In this document: in pieces, positions 15,578-25,023 of the stretch | Layout of the letters: every line of letters starts with the position of its first letter | Position numbering within the stretch: position 1 is the stretch's first letter | NCBI GenBank assembly: GCA_945869475.1 | Contig: CAMBOV010000004.1 | Span: 1 to 64,000 of the forward strand | DNA length: 64,000 nt | Origin: Singulisphaera sp. GP187 | GTDB lineage: Bacteria > Planctomycetota > Phycisphaerae > Phycisphaerales > SM1A02 | Reading direction: 5' to 3' | Program-made: the position numbers and the translations under genes | The notes under the pieces: model-generated | Database searches by the model: none | Told to the model about the DNA's origin: nothing | Seen by the model: only the letters and a program-made list of their open reading frames with translations

Positions 15578-16438
15578 TTAGCAAGGTGCGCAAGGCAACC
15601 GCAGACCGTCGAAACCCAGTGACATTCCTGCAGGCAGAATGGGGTCGACTTCGCTGTGTTTGATGTCGTGCGTCATGTGCACAAACACCGTGTTTTGTGC
15701 TGCAATTTCACTCGCGTGGGCGACGGCTTGGTCGACGGTGAAATGGGTTGGGTGGGCACGAAATCGCAGCATGTCGAGCACGAGAGTTTTGAGGTCGCGA
15801 AGCGCCGCGTAGGTCTCGGGAGGGATCCCAGAGACGTCGGTGCAATATGCCATCGGAAAGAGTCCCCCGCCATCGCCGCCATCGACCGTGTCGATGCGCC
15901 ATCCCACAATTGGAAGCCGACCATGCAAGAGCCGCACAGGTGTCATGCGAAGTCCGTGGCGCTCGATTGACTTTCCCGGCGTGACGTGATTCGCGATGAG
16001 GTTCGCAACGAAAGAGTTGTTGGCATTTCGGTGCGCATGAAAGATGTGTTCGTAGATGCGCTCAAGCGTTTCGATGGCGTTGCTCTCGGCAAAGAGATCG
16101 ATCGATGACTCCATGATCGCGTTGTAGCGGCGCACTTCATCGAGTCCCCAGACATGATCGACGTGCGTATGCGTGATGAGAATCGCATCGCACCGGGTGA
16201 TCCCACTCTTGAGCGCCTGCGTTCGATGATCTGGCGAAACATCGAGCAGCCAGATTCGATCGAGACCCGTTGGATCGCAAAACCGCAGCGCCGCACTCGT
16301 GCGAAGCCGCTGATCGCGCGGATCATCTGAAGTGCAGATCGCGCACGTGCAGCCGATGACTGGCACGCCAGAGCTCGTGCCCGTGCCGAGCAGTTCGAGT
16401 TGACCCCTCGAGACGCGCCCGCCAGCACCCTCGCTCAC
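15578..16438 (-). CDS. MBL-fold metal-dependent phosphodiesterase (PhnP-like)
   Basis: A 286-residue metallo-beta-lactamase-fold protein. It opens LELLGTGTSSGVPVIGC followed by CxxC and DDPRDQRLRTSAAL, the start seen in PhnP, and carries the metal motif THTHVDHVWGLDE. A late HMTHD and a C-terminal Gly-rich end complete the site. PhnP opens phosphoribosyl cyclic phosphate; with no phn genes near, a related cyclic phosphodiester is as likely. The GTG start overlaps the thiE stop by 4 bp (GTGA), which is why the long upstream extension in the same frame was rejected. Confidence 0.82.
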   Translation of the reverse strand: MSEGAGGRVSRGQLELLGTGTSSGVPVIGCTCAICTSDDPRDQRLRTSAALRFCDPTGLDRIWLLDVSPDHRTQALKSGITRCDAILITHTHVDHVWGLDEVRRYNAIMESSIDLFAESNAIETLERIYEHIFHAHRNANNSFVANLIANHVTPGKSIERHGLRMTPVRLLHGRLPIVGWRIDTVDGGDGGGLFPMAYCTDVSGIPPETYAALRDLKTLVLDMLRFRAHPTHFTVDQAVAHASEIAAQNTVFVHMTHDIKHSEVDPILPAGMSLGFDGLRLPCAPC

Positions 16439-17469
16439 GCGAAAATCTCGCGAAGCGCGGCGACTTGTGCTGCAGGATCGGGCGACGAGCAGACGCACGT
16501 CGAGACCGCGACTCCCAGGCAGCCGACCGCGCGCAGTTGGGAGGCATTCTGTGGCGTGATTCCGCCAATCGCAAGATGGGCAGTGCTCGGCCAGAGCGAG
16601 ACGAACTCGGCCATCCACTGCGGTCCTGCAGGTCGTTGCTGGGGCTTCACACTCGACGCGAACATCGCGCCGACTCCGCACGAATCGGCGCCACTCTCGA
16701 TCGCCGCGCGCGCGTGCGCCGCGTTGTGTGAAGTCGCGCCGATGAGAAGCGCACGACCTGCGATGCGGCGCGCTTCGTGCACCGAGAGATCGCTCGCGCC
16801 GAGGTGAACGCCATCGGCGCCTGCAGCAAGCGCGACGTCGACGCGGTCGTTCACGATGACAGCCGCGCCAGTGCGATGAGCTGCCTCGACGACGGCGCGC
16901 GTGTGCGCAACGAGTTGCGCCGTGCCCATCTCTTTCTCGCGCACTTGAATGCAATCGGCGCCCGCCTCGAGGGCGCACCGCAGCACATCCATCGGATGAA
17001 GCTGGCAGAGCGATTGCGTCAAGAGCAGACAGACCCGCCACTGTCCCCCACTGCTCGACTTCACGCAAAGCACCAACTGCGCGTTCAACGTGTATGCGCG
17101 GTAACGCAATGACTCGATCGCCGACCACTGCACAGTGGATGGTGGCAAGAGTTTCACTCCCTCTTCGAGACTTCGCAGCGCTTCGACGAGGCGCGATCCA
17201 TTCGCTGCGACGGTCGCCGCGATCGTGGCTCGCGAACCTTCATGCGTTCCTTCGATTGTTGTGCCAACATCGCCCGCGAGGTCACGGTGCGCCTCGCGAA
17301 TTCCAGCGGGGAGTGCGGCGAGGGAAGTCACGAGATCGTGGCGAAGTGCCTTGTAGCCGTGCGTCAACGCGAGGTCATCGACGCAGAATCGCGCGACGTC
17401 TTCGAGCACACGTGCCGCTTCAATCGCACGATTCGCAGCACTATCAATGAGTCGAATCGAGCTCCGCAT
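16435..17469 (-). CDS. thiE: Thiamine phosphate synthase with N-terminal ThiD2-like domain
   Basis: A 344-residue two-part protein. Residues 1 to about 145 ([23 protein letters not shown] near the start) match the ThiD2-type domain found fused to ThiE in several phyla. Residues about 150-344 are Thi[36 protein letters not shown] and a C-terminal AIGGIT phosphate-binding loop. ThiE joins the pyrimidine and thiazole phosphates to make thiamine phosphate. The ATG at 17469 was chosen; an upstream ATG would overlap the superoxide dismutase start. No TPP riboswitch fits in the 64-bp spacer. First gene of thiE / phosphodiesterase / atpG. Confidence 0.9.
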   Translation of the reverse strand: MRSSIRLIDSAANRAIEAARVLEDVARFCVDDLALTHGYKALRHDLVTSLAALPAGIREAHRDLAGDVGTTIEGTHEGSRATIAATVAANGSRLVEALRSLEEGVKLLPPSTVQWSAIESLRYRAYTLNAQLVLCVKSSSGGQWRVCLLLTQSLCQLHPMDVLRCALEAGADCIQVREKEMGTAQLVAHTRAVVEAAHRTGAAVIVNDRVDVALAAGADGVHLGASDLSVHEARRIAGRALLIGATSHNAAHARAAIESGADSCGVGAMFASSVKPQQRPAGPQWMAEFVSLWPSTAHLAIGGITPQNASQLRAVGCLGVAVSTCVCSSPDPAAQVAALREIFA

Positions 17470-17533
17470 CGAGCCCACTATAGAACCAAGAGTCGTGCGC
17501 GCGCGGTGGCTATCCTCCTCGCAGGAGATCCAC

Positions 17534-18163
17534 ATGCCATTCACCCTTCCAGAACTTCCATACGCAGACACCGCACTCGAACCGACGATCGATGCCAAGA
17601 CGATGTTGATTCATCGCACAAAGCATCATCAGGCGTACATCGACAACCTCAACAAGGCACTCGACGGACAAGCCGCCTACGCACCGTGGACGATTGACGA
17701 ACTCTGCCGACAACTCGGCTCGATTCCAGAAACGATCCGCGCCGTCGTGCGCAACAATGGCGGAGGACATTGGAATCACTCGATGTTCTGGCTCGCGATG
17801 GCTCCCAAGGGTCAGGGAGGCGCACCGAGCGCACAACTCGCCACCGCGATCGACACCTCGTTCGGTTCGATGGACGCATTCAAGAAGTCCTTTGCCGAAG
17901 CCGGAATGAAACGCTTCGGTTCTGGATGGTCGTGGCTCGTGATCAAGAACGACGGCTCGCTCGCAGTGACATCAACGCCGAACCAAGACAATCCACTGAT
18001 GAAGGGATTCGTTGATGTTGTCGGCACGCCGCTGCTCGGCGTCGATGTGTGGGAGCACGCGTACTACTTGAACTACCAGAATCGTCGCGCCGATTACTTG
18101 GGCGCGTGGTGGGACGTCGTGAACTGGAACGAAGTCACACGACGATTCACTTGCGCTCAGTAA
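17534..18163 (+). CDS. Superoxide dismutase, Fe/Mn family
   Basis: A 209-residue Fe/Mn superoxide dismutase. Metal ligands are visible: His27 (MLIHRTKHH), His in [11 protein letters not shown], and Asp and His in [10 protein letters not shown]. The start at 17534 is set by gcaggag eight bases upstream and by the family start [10 protein letters not shown]. It converts superoxide to hydrogen peroxide and oxygen, with no signal peptide, so it is cytoplasmic. The segment GSGWSWLV and NQDNPLM lean to the Mn or cambialistic type but cannot settle the metal. Its last 17 bp overlap the convergent lipoprotein gene. Confidence 0.94.
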   Translation: MPFTLPELPYADTALEPTIDAKTMLIHRTKHHQAYIDNLNKALDGQAAYAPWTIDELCRQLGSIPETIRAVVRNNGGGHWNHSMFWLAMAPKGQGGAPSAQLATAIDTSFGSMDAFKKSFAEAGMKRFGSGWSWLVIKNDGSLAVTSTPNQDNPLMKGFVDVVGTPLLGVDVWEHAYYLNYQNRRADYLGAWWDVVNWNEVTRRFTCAQ

Positions 18164-18914
18164 CGCCGTCGATCATCGCTTGAAAATCTGAGCGGGCAGC
18201 TTCGACTGTTGCTGCGGGACCGACCAATCGAATGAAGACCGTTCGATCGGGCGCTTGCAGGATCGCTCCGAGCTGCATCATGCCGGGTCGGGGTGCCGCT
18301 TGTCCCATTCCTTGGTAACGACCGGCGAGTTCGATCCATTTCACCTGCATTCCTGCGACGGTGCGGTCTTCGATTTTCGCAGTCGCCTCTGAATCATCGT
18401 CGTTGCGAAACTGGCCGACCCAACGTTTGATGTTCATATCGATTGGCCCGCCATCCCCTGCAGCAAAGACGCTAAAGACAACCTCTGCGGCGCCCGACGA
18501 TTCGCCAATTCCGGGCACCGAGTATTGCAGTGCCCGAAACTGCATCGTTGGACTCTGCCACTGCCACGTGACGGGTTTGGGCATGACGAATCCAGCGATC
18601 TCGACGATCTTCCCGTCAGATTCAGCACTCGAGACGGTTTGCGCAGCGGCGTCGGAGTTGGGCGTTCGCGCAGAACTTGCCTTGGGGGTCTGCGCTGTCG
18701 ATGCGATGCCAGTGGGCCTTGAGGGAGTTTGTTGCTTCGCAGCGGGTTGCGCAGTGGCAGCAGATTGCGCCGAAGAATCAGGTTGCGGTGCACGCGCATC
18801 ACTTGATCCCTTCACCACTGGAACCGGCGGCTTGGGAGCGCCCGTCGAATCACCGCAGCCTGTGAGCGCGGTGAGCGAGGCAACGATGAGCAACGAGAGT
18901 GCAGCTGATTTCAT
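18147..18914 (-). CDS. Lipoprotein, unknown function
   Basis: From the ATG at 18914, a 255-residue protein with a lipobox (ALTGC near 15-19), an Ala/Pro/Gln/Ser-rich low-complexity spacer to about 100, and a folded C-terminal domain of about 150 residues ([20 protein letters not shown] to the end). The C-terminal part, with [12 protein letters not shown] and a later [10 protein letters not shown], suggests a small binding domain, but I recognise no named family. It is probably a cell-envelope lipoprotein. It overlaps the superoxide dismutase gene tail to tail and diverges from moaA across 40 bp. Confidence 0.75.
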   Translation of the reverse strand: MKSAALSLLIVASLTALTGCGDSTGAPKPPVPVVKGSSDARAPQPDSSAQSAATAQPAAKQQTPSRPTGIASTAQTPKASSARTPNSDAAAQTVSSAESDGKIVEIAGFVMPKPVTWQWQSPTMQFRALQYSVPGIGESSGAAEVVFSVFAAGDGGPIDMNIKRWVGQFRNDDDSEATAKIEDRTVAGMQVKWIELAGRYQGMGQAAPRPGMMQLGAILQAPDRTVFIRLVGPAATVEAARSDFQAMIDGVTERK

Positions 18915-18954
18915 ATCAATAGGATAGGGCGGACGGACGAAGCCCTCTCGTGAC

Positions 18955-20025
18955 ATGACGCCATCGCTGACCAATCCTCTTCTGTCTCTCACGCAACTCG
19001 ATCGGCGCGCGCCGGCGCGAACTCAAGAACCCTTCCCCGTCACCGGCGCGCTGCGCGACCGCTTCGGTCGAGTGATGAACGACCTTCGCCTGTCGATCAC
19101 AGACAAGTGCAACTTTCGCTGCACCTACTGTCTCTCACCAGGCGCGACGTTTCTGCCAACGAGTGATCGACTCACGACACAAGAGCTCGTTCGACTCGGA
19201 CATCTCTTCGCGCGACTCGGTGTGCAGCGACTGCGGCTGACGGGCGGTGAACCGACGCTCCATCCTGAACTCACAACGATTCTGAGCGAACTCTCGCCGC
19301 TCTTTGACGATGTCTCAATGACGACCAATGGATCGCTTCTCACCGACAAGAACGCCCGCGCGTGGAAGGCAGCTGGACTTCACCGCATCACCATCAGCAT
19401 CGACTCGGTCGACCCCGTTCGCTTTCGCACGATCACTCGATCGAAGGTCGACTCGGCTGTGGTGATCGACGGAGTTCGCGCGGCGATTGGCGCGGGATTG
19501 CATCCCGTCAAGGTCAACGCCGTCTTGCTCGCTGGCGTCAATGAAGCCGACGCTCCAGCGCTCGCGGCGCTCGCGCGCGAACTCGAGATCGAGGTGCGCT
19601 TCATCGAGTTCATGCCACTCGACCAAGATGGTGGATGGAGCGACCGTGCCGTGGTGCAATCCAAAAGCACTCTGCAGCGAATCTCGGATGTTTTCACGCT
19701 CGTGCTCGAGGGGCGAGACCGACCCGACCGAACCGCGGTGCGTTACCGCTTTCTCGATGGCGCCGGCGGAAGCGTGAGCACAATCGCTCCAGTTTCAGAG
19801 CCATTCTGCGGCGAGTGCAGTCGAATTCGCGTGACGACCGATGGCTACGTGCGACCCTGCTTGCTCGCTCGCGACGAGTGGCCATTGCTGCCGCTGTTGC
19901 GTTCGAACGCGAGCGACCGCGACCTCGAACTCGCGATCCGTGAAGCTGTCTGGAACAAAGATCAAGGCGGCGCGCTCACAATGGGTCCCATCGGCGGTCG
20001 CACGATGTCTGCAATCGGCGGCTGA
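18955..20025 (+). CDS. moaA: GTP 3',8-cyclase MoaA
   Basis: A 356-residue radical SAM enzyme. The first cluster motif is CNFRCTYC (Cys52, 56, 59), the SAM-binding GGEPTLH follows near 98-104, and the second iron-sulfur site is CGECSRIRVTTDGYVRPCL (Cys about 285, 288, 302). The C-terminus ends in GG, which MoaA needs for activity. It makes the first intermediate of molybdenum cofactor from GTP with MoaC. No other moa or mob gene is in view, and the 40-bp upstream spacer is too short for a Moco riboswitch. Confidence 0.95.
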   Translation: MTPSLTNPLLSLTQLDRRAPARTQEPFPVTGALRDRFGRVMNDLRLSITDKCNFRCTYCLSPGATFLPTSDRLTTQELVRLGHLFARLGVQRLRLTGGEPTLHPELTTILSELSPLFDDVSMTTNGSLLTDKNARAWKAAGLHRITISIDSVDPVRFRTITRSKVDSAVVIDGVRAAIGAGLHPVKVNAVLLAGVNEADAPALAALARELEIEVRFIEFMPLDQDGGWSDRAVVQSKSTLQRISDVFTLVLEGRDRPDRTAVRYRFLDGAGGSVSTIAPVSEPFCGECSRIRVTTDGYVRPCLLARDEWPLLPLLRSNASDRDLELAIREAVWNKDQGGALTMGPIGGRTMSAIGG

Positions 20026-20101
20026 GACGCGAGCGCTGCTCACGCTCGCTGGGCGCTGGCGCGACGAAGCGCAGCCGGGACGGGGATTTTTCAGCGTCCT
20101 G

Positions 20102-21751
20102 TTAGACCGTCACCCGCTCGAGCAAACCCAACTGTCCGAATGTTTCTTCGATTGAAGACTGATGCTCCGCGCGATACTGCGCATCGGAATCAAGGACTGG
20201 CTTGCCAAGAATCTCCTGAAACATGGCGCGCGTATAGACCGGTTTCACGGCCGCTGTGAACGTGGCGCTCTTCGGGGTTAAGTTGCTTTCAAAGATTCCC
20301 GCCGCGCTCACGGGAAGAAAATCCTCGTAGCGAAGTCCGTGCACGTGCGCAAAACCAAGTTGCACCAATTGGTGAATGTCGCGCGTTTTGATTGAGCCGC
20401 GCGCGGCAATGCCCTTGGCCGTCGCGCGATAGCGGCCATAGACAAGCCCTTGCTGCAGCAACTGGGAAAGCGTTTTTGGAAATCGAGCGAATGGCTTGGC
20501 GTACAGCGCTTCAAACGCCGCGAAATCGCGCGTGGCAAGCGACGGATCTTCATCGCGCGCCGCGTCGGCCTGCTCCACGCAACGGTCATACAACTCGCGG
20601 CCCGCGGGTGTGGTTGCGTAGCCACGCTCCTCGATCTCACCAAATCGCGCGGTGTGTGTGGCATGCACAACGCTGCCGTTGGAGTTCTGAAACTGCACGG
20701 GCTCGGTGAGTGCCTTGTATGCGTCTTGGCGCAACAGAATTGGAGTGTCCTGCGACGGACCCTCCGTGAACTCTTTGAAGCCAGAATGCTCGAGATTGCC
20801 GAGTGAAAACTGGGGCGATTGCAGCGTGGCGACAAGCGTGTCCACCAGCCGCGCAATCTCGCCTGGCGAGACGATTGCGTGTGTGAACGACTCAATGCGC
20901 GCGTGGTCAATGTGCTTGAAGTGAAGGAGCAACCAATCCGGATCGACCGCCGCACACAAGCGCGTGAGCGTGGTGGTGACGCGCTCGCGCAGGGTTTCGA
21001 CTCGCATCTCAGCCATGCAAAATTTCATAGACGCCGTGTACAGGTCCATGCAAAACGTATTGGGAGTGAGATGGTTTAAACAATGCGATTCAAAGCAGGC
21101 GATGTCCGCGGCAATCTGAAACCCAGAGTCACACAGTTCGCAGTACAGGGCGTGGTCGTGTGCCTGACCAGTCCACTTGAAGATTCGGTCGACTCCCGCG
21201 CGCACAAGCGCGATGAAATCCCGCTCATCCAGTCCGCCTTGACGCTCATTTTTTTCTATGAGATTTTTTGCGCTGAGTGAAATCACCTCGTGCGTGGCGA
21301 GCAGCGCATCCACGCGCGTGCGGGTGGCCGCATCGAAAAAATCCGTGACTAACAGCGATGTGAACATGCGATGCTCGGGATTGACCACGGACCGAAACGC
21401 CGTGGCGATGACCGGTTTGCTCTTGGTGCCCACATCGGTCATGTCGTAAAAATTGTGAGGCTGCATCGCAAATGCTGCGAAATAGCGGGCGATCCAACGA
21501 TATGCGTCGGGGCGACCAATGCGGATTGCGCCATGACGCTCGCCACTTTTTTGAGTCAGTTGCTGCGGTGATATGGCGAAGCCCACGTACAAGAGAGCCA
21601 CCAAGTCGCACACCACTGTATTGCACACATGGTTCACAGCAAGGCTGCGGTCATACAGAGGAACTTCTTTCGCGAACATGCTCGACAGTTCGCCAAAAAG
21701 TATGTTTTGCATCTCAATGGGGTCGGCGAAGCGTGTGTCGTGTGCAGTCAT
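20102..21751 (-). CDS. 2-oxoadipate dioxygenase/decarboxylase family protein (DUF1338, HglS/YdcJ-like)
   Basis: A 549-residue DUF1338 protein. Likely iron ligands by family comparison are His73 (ERHGAIRIG), His227 (LNHLTPNT) and a Glu in FGEIEERG (372-375); the stretch ERGYATTPAGRELYD is a family signature. Characterised HglS turns 2-oxoadipate into 2-hydroxyglutarate in D-lysine breakdown. It is some 80 residues longer than that enzyme. The start has a good site (aaaggga). No lysine catabolic gene is nearby. The coding DNA has more A/T-rich patches than its neighbours and it borders a decayed DinB gene, so it may be a later arrival. Confidence 0.8.
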   Translation of the reverse strand: MTAHDTRFADPIEMQNILFGELSSMFAKEVPLYDRSLAVNHVCNTVVCDLVALLYVGFAISPQQLTQKSGERHGAIRIGRPDAYRWIARYFAAFAMQPHNFYDMTDVGTKSKPVIATAFRSVVNPEHRMFTSLLVTDFFDAATRTRVDALLATHEVISLSAKNLIEKNERQGGLDERDFIALVRAGVDRIFKWTGQAHDHALYCELCDSGFQIAADIACFESHCLNHLTPNTFCMDLYTASMKFCMAEMRVETLRERVTTTLTRLCAAVDPDWLLLHFKHIDHARIESFTHAIVSPGEIARLVDTLVATLQSPQFSLGNLEHSGFKEFTEGPSQDTPILLRQDAYKALTEPVQFQNSNGSVVHATHTARFGEIEERGYATTPAGRELYDRCVEQADAARDEDPSLATRDFAAFEALYAKPFARFPKTLSQLLQQGLVYGRYRATAKGIAARGSIKTRDIHQLVQLGFAHVHGLRYEDFLPVSAAGIFESNLTPKSATFTAAVKPVYTRAMFQEILGKPVLDSDAQYRAEHQSSIEETFGQLGLLERVTV

Positions 21752-21869
21752 GGAATCCCTTTCAATGCGTGGGTGTGAAGGACGGCGTGTGGAGTGTGAA
21801 CCTCTCCAGATTTGGTGGACACCCGAAGTCGCGAGAATACTCGCACGTGGCGGCGAACGAACCCACTCG

Positions 21870-21919
21870 AAAATCCGAAGCGTCTGTTCTTTGATTCCCT
21901 CAAGAATTCGGATTTTTTT
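21870..21919 (+). terminator. Possible terminator or operator upstream of the dioxygenase gene
   Basis: An 8-bp inverted repeat (aaatccga at 21871-21878, tcggattt at 21908-21915) ends in a run of seven T on the plus strand. The 29-nt loop is long for a terminator, and no plus-strand gene is seen upstream, so it might instead be a leftover or a binding site for the dioxygenase promoter. The stretch 21752-22077 holds no gene I can support. Confidence 0.3.
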
Positions 21920-22077
21920 GGGGTGGTGTGGTCCCTACCCTGGAGATTTTGAAAACGTTTAAGTTCGGCGAATCGTCGAACAGATGATTCTGTGGGCGAC
22001 AGACAACCCCGAGATGATCCCAGCCGATGGATTGAAGTGCGAAATCCCCGCCGGGTGGAGCGCGCCACCGACGCGGT

Positions 22078-22308
22078 GAGAGTGAATCGACAGTGCGCGG
22101 GGCGAGCGGATTTCCGTGGCTGAAATCCATGATCCGCGCCGAACTGCCGCTCGACAACGTGCGCCATGTGCAACATCACGCTGGGCAACTGAGCGCGTTC
22201 TTGCGACGAAAGAAGGTCAAGACGCAGTGGATGAAGTCGGGTCGCGATCGTGTTCGCTGCATTCGTGGTCTATGTCTTCTTCACCCGCGGTTAGCGACTC
22301 GCGGCTGA
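22078..22308 (+). pseudogene. Remnant of a DinB-family protein (C-terminal part)
   Basis: The plus-strand frame ending at 22308 reads WLKSMIRAELPLDNVRHVQHHAGQLSAFLRRK. The block NVRHVQHHAGQL is the last metal-binding helix of DinB/YfiT-type proteins (H..HH pattern), and the preceding GFPWLK and following WMKSG fit the same end of the fold. No start codon with a signal lies upstream, the frame is broken by stops before about 22042, and a related-looking piece (ADGLKCEIPAGW) sits in another frame at about 21995-22075. I read this as a frameshifted, truncated gene. It overlaps the STAS gene by 18 bp. Confidence 0.55.
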
Positions 22309-22653
22309 GCTCGCGATGACCTCACGAGCCTGTTGCAGGGTCGCAACGATCTGCATCATCGAGTCAAGCCTCGCGATTCGCAGCGCTTGCTCGATCGCAT
22401 CGATCGGCGCGAGAATGACGACCGGGTGCTTGTCGGCACTGAGTGTTCGCGCGACGTGAATCAACATGCTCATCCCTGCCGATGCAAGAAAGGTGACCCT
22501 TGAGAGATCGACGATGAGTGGTTTGTGCCGTCCTGCCGTCGACGCCGAAAATCGCAGTTCAATTTCGCGGGTCGAGGCGACGTCGAGCATTCCGCTCACT
22601 TCAACGTGGGTGAGGGAGTCAGACGACTCCACAACAAGAAAGGTCGCGGGCAT
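22291..22653 (-). CDS. STAS-domain protein (anti-sigma factor antagonist type)
   Basis: The 120-residue product is a single STAS domain: VEVSGMLDVASTREIE, then LIVDLSRVTFLASAGMSML, where the Ser in ASAG is the residue phosphorylated in SpoIIAA/RsbV relatives. Known members bind an anti-sigma kinase and release a sigma factor when unphosphorylated. No kinase or phosphatase gene is adjacent, so the partner is encoded elsewhere. The ATG at 22653 was chosen for homology; the upstream extension of 71 codons is basic and unrelated and runs into the divergent gene. Confidence 0.82.
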   Translation of the reverse strand: MPATFLVVESSDSLTHVEVSGMLDVASTREIELRFSASTAGRHKPLIVDLSRVTFLASAGMSMLIHVARTLSADKHPVVILAPIDAIEQALRIARLDSMMQIVATLQQAREVIASSAASR

Positions 22654-22731
22654 CCCGCGAGCATACGAGAGCGCCACTGCTGCACTGCTGTGCAGCCTGT
22701 GGCGACCCCGCCTCAGCGGTACCTTCCTTCG

Positions 22732-24321
22732 ATGCCACTTCGAACCGTGACCGATGCACACATTTGGACGGGCGATCCCCATGGGCCTTGGGCGAAGCAC
22801 ATGACCCTCGCTGATGGACGCGTTGAGTCGCTGGGCAACATCTCTCGCGACGGCGAGACACTGCACCTACCAGGTGCGTTCATTCTGCCGGGACTCATCG
22901 ACTCGCACGCCCACCTACTGATGGGCGGACTCTTCATGCAGCGGCTCGATCTGAGTGGCGCCAAGAGTCGCGACGATTTCGATCGACTCATCGCACTGCA
23001 CGCGGCCCAACTCGCGCCCGACCGCTGGATCGAAGCATTCGGTTGGGACGAACAACACTGGGATGGCACCCGCCCCGATCTCTCGTGGCTTCGCGCCGCA
23101 GGCGATCGACCTGCGATCGCGTGGAGATGCGATCAACATGTTGTGCTCGTCAATGGTCGAGTGCTCGAACTGCTTGGGCTTGTCGAGAGATGCGACGACA
23201 TTCCTGGAGGCACCGTCGTGCGTGACGAGCGCGGCGCTGCAACGGGATTGCTTCTCGAACAAGCCGCGTGGAAGGTGCTCGGTCCGCGCATTCCGCCACC
23301 AACTCTCGCGATGCGTCATCACGCGTTGCGCGAGGCCTGCGCACACTTTCTCTCGGTCGGTGTGACACGTGTCGGCGCGATGGAGTATCTCGACGACATC
23401 GAGAACGTGTTCTTGCCCGCGAGGGCAGATGGCTCACTCACACTGCGCATCGCCGCAACGGTGCTCGACCGTGAACGACCACTTCCGTTCGCTCGTGCAG
23501 ACGCACTGCACGGCGACGACTTTCTTCGCATCATCGGATTCAAATCATTCGCAGATGGAACGCTCGGCTCATCCACCGCGAGCATGCTCGATCGATACAG
23601 CGACGCACCTGCGTCGACAACTCTGTCCGGTCAAGGCGTTGGATCACTCATGGAACACGCACTCGAAGGGACACTCACCGACTGGATGCGTGAAGTGCTC
23701 GCAGCGGGCTACTCCCCTTCTGTGCACGCCATCGGCGACCGCGCGCTCGAAGAAGTTCTTCGCGCGGCGACTGCCTGCGACACACAGTTGCGCACACGCT
23801 TCGAACACGCGCAAACCGTGCATCCAGATTCGGTGGCGCGTTTTCGCGGCCGTCTCGTCAGCATGCAGCCCTTTCACAAGGCGACCGATGCGCCACTTGC
23901 TCGCACGCGACTCGGCACACACCGCACCAACCGCCTCTTTCAGTTTCGCTCGTATCTCACGCACGGCGCACGACTCGCTTTCGGATCTGACTGGCCGATC
24001 GCCTGCGCTGATCCACTTGAAGGGATGCGCGTGGCAATCACTGGAGAGGCGCTCGATGGATGCGTCTACGGCGCGAACCAGAATCTCACCGCGTATGAAG
24101 CGATCACGGCATACACGTCGGGTGCAGCAGAGTGCCTGGGTCACTGCAACGGCGCTGGGCATTTGAACGCTGGTTCCCCAGCCGACTTTGTCGCGCTTGA
24201 CCGCAATCCACTCGCATGCAATTGGATGGACGAATCGCCCCAAGTCTTACTCACCGTCGTGAATGGAATTGTGCGCTACGACGCGACGGGCAACCACATC
24301 GTCACTACCGCGACGGCGTGA
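22732..24321 (+). CDS. Amidohydrolase family protein (YtcJ-like)
   Basis: A 529-residue metal-dependent hydrolase of the amidohydrolase-3 group. Metal-site motifs are seen in order: DSHAHLL (His59, His61), FADGTLGSSTA in the middle, HAIGDRA near 340, FEHAQTV near 360 and FGSDWPI near 418. Relatives hydrolyse N-acyl amino acids or similar amides; substrate cannot be inferred from the neighbours. There is no signal peptide. The ATG at 22732 sits right before TVTDAHIWTG, the usual first strand. It diverges from the STAS gene and its 3' end overlaps the protease gene by 46 bp. Confidence 0.85.
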   Translation: MPLRTVTDAHIWTGDPHGPWAKHMTLADGRVESLGNISRDGETLHLPGAFILPGLIDSHAHLLMGGLFMQRLDLSGAKSRDDFDRLIALHAAQLAPDRWIEAFGWDEQHWDGTRPDLSWLRAAGDRPAIAWRCDQHVVLVNGRVLELLGLVERCDDIPGGTVVRDERGAATGLLLEQAAWKVLGPRIPPPTLAMRHHALREACAHFLSVGVTRVGAMEYLDDIENVFLPARADGSLTLRIAATVLDRERPLPFARADALHGDDFLRIIGFKSFADGTLGSSTASMLDRYSDAPASTTLSGQGVGSLMEHALEGTLTDWMREVLAAGYSPSVHAIGDRALEEVLRAATACDTQLRTRFEHAQTVHPDSVARFRGRLVSMQPFHKATDAPLARTRLGTHRTNRLFQFRSYLTHGARLAFGSDWPIACADPLEGMRVAITGEALDGCVYGANQNLTAYEAITAYTSGAAECLGHCNGAGHLNAGSPADFVALDRNPLACNWMDESPQVLLTVVNGIVRYDATGNHIVTTATA

Positions 24322-24950
24322 ACACTCCACGTCTGAATCGCATCCACCAAGACACTCGAGAGGTTCGTCGAGAAAACAGCGATGAAGAGCGCGAGCAATC
24401 CAAACTGCTGGACGCCAGGCTTTGACATGAATCGCATGGCGCCATCGGAGAAACCAGCCAAGATCATTGATCCATCGAGTGGCGGCACCGGCATCAAATT
24501 AAAGATCATCAGATAGAGGTTGAGCCACGCTCCCGTCACGAGAAACAACCGCAAGTTTGTTGCGATGGGCTCATTCTGCGGTCCATATCGAATTGCAACC
24601 GCGCACGCGACGATACAGATCGCGCTCAATGCAAGGTTCACGGCTGGACCAGCGGCCGCAACAAACGCCCATCCCTTGCGGCCATTTCGAAACCGCGAAG
24701 GATTCACCGGCATCAATCCCCAGGCGATGCCCATGACCAACAAGGCGATGATGCTGAACCATCCCATGTGCACCACTGGATTGAGCGTGATGTGCCCCGT
24801 GTCGCGCGGGGTGGTGTCGCCCTCGTAGAGCGCCGCGTATCCATGACCAAGTTCGTGCAAGACGACCGAGACGATGACCCACACGAGCCAACTCATGAGC
24901 AGAACGCTCTCGCCAGCCTGATACAGATCTGCGATCCACCATCCAGTCAT
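24276..24950 (-). CDS. Site-2 protease family protein (M50)
   Basis: A 224-residue polytopic membrane protein. The zinc motif HELGH is in the second helix (32-36), and the partner Asp is in NLMPVPPLDGS (about 166-176), the pattern of M50 class proteases. About six helices are expected and there is no PDZ domain, as in the short YwhC-like group. It would cut membrane-spanning substrates inside the bilayer. The ATG at 24950 follows the last stop-free region that makes sense; longer starts add basic soluble sequence. It diverges from the rpsP promoter region and overlaps the amidohydrolase gene tail to tail. Confidence 0.88.
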   Translation of the reverse strand: MTGWWIADLYQAGESVLLMSWLVWVIVSVVLHELGHGYAALYEGDTTPRDTGHITLNPVVHMGWFSIIALLVMGIAWGLMPVNPSRFRNGRKGWAFVAAAGPAVNLALSAICIVACAVAIRYGPQNEPIATNLRLFLVTGAWLNLYLMIFNLMPVPPLDGSMILAGFSDGAMRFMSKPGVQQFGLLALFIAVFSTNLSSVLVDAIQTWSVHAVAVVTMWLPVAS

Positions 24951-24954
24951 AGGT

Positions 24955-24983
24955 TTGGAGGGTAGCGCGAACTTTGCTATGCT
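24955..24983 (+). promoter_or_regulatory. Candidate promoter for rpsP-trmD-rplS
   Basis: ttggag (24955-24960) and tatgct (24978-24983) are separated by 17 bp. The -10 matches four of six consensus bases and the -35 only three. It would give a leader of about 130 nt before rpsP, in which the paired structure listed next lies. Confidence 0.4.
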
Positions 24984-25023
24984 TCGTGGCTCGCAATCCC
25001 GCCCCCCAAAGGTTTGTCGCACA

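Noticed and set aside
17470-17533. TPP riboswitch upstream of thiE
   Set aside because: The spacer is only 64 bp and lacks the conserved riboswitch cores.
18915-18954. Molybdenum-cofactor riboswitch before moaA
   Set aside because: The 40-bp spacer is far too short.
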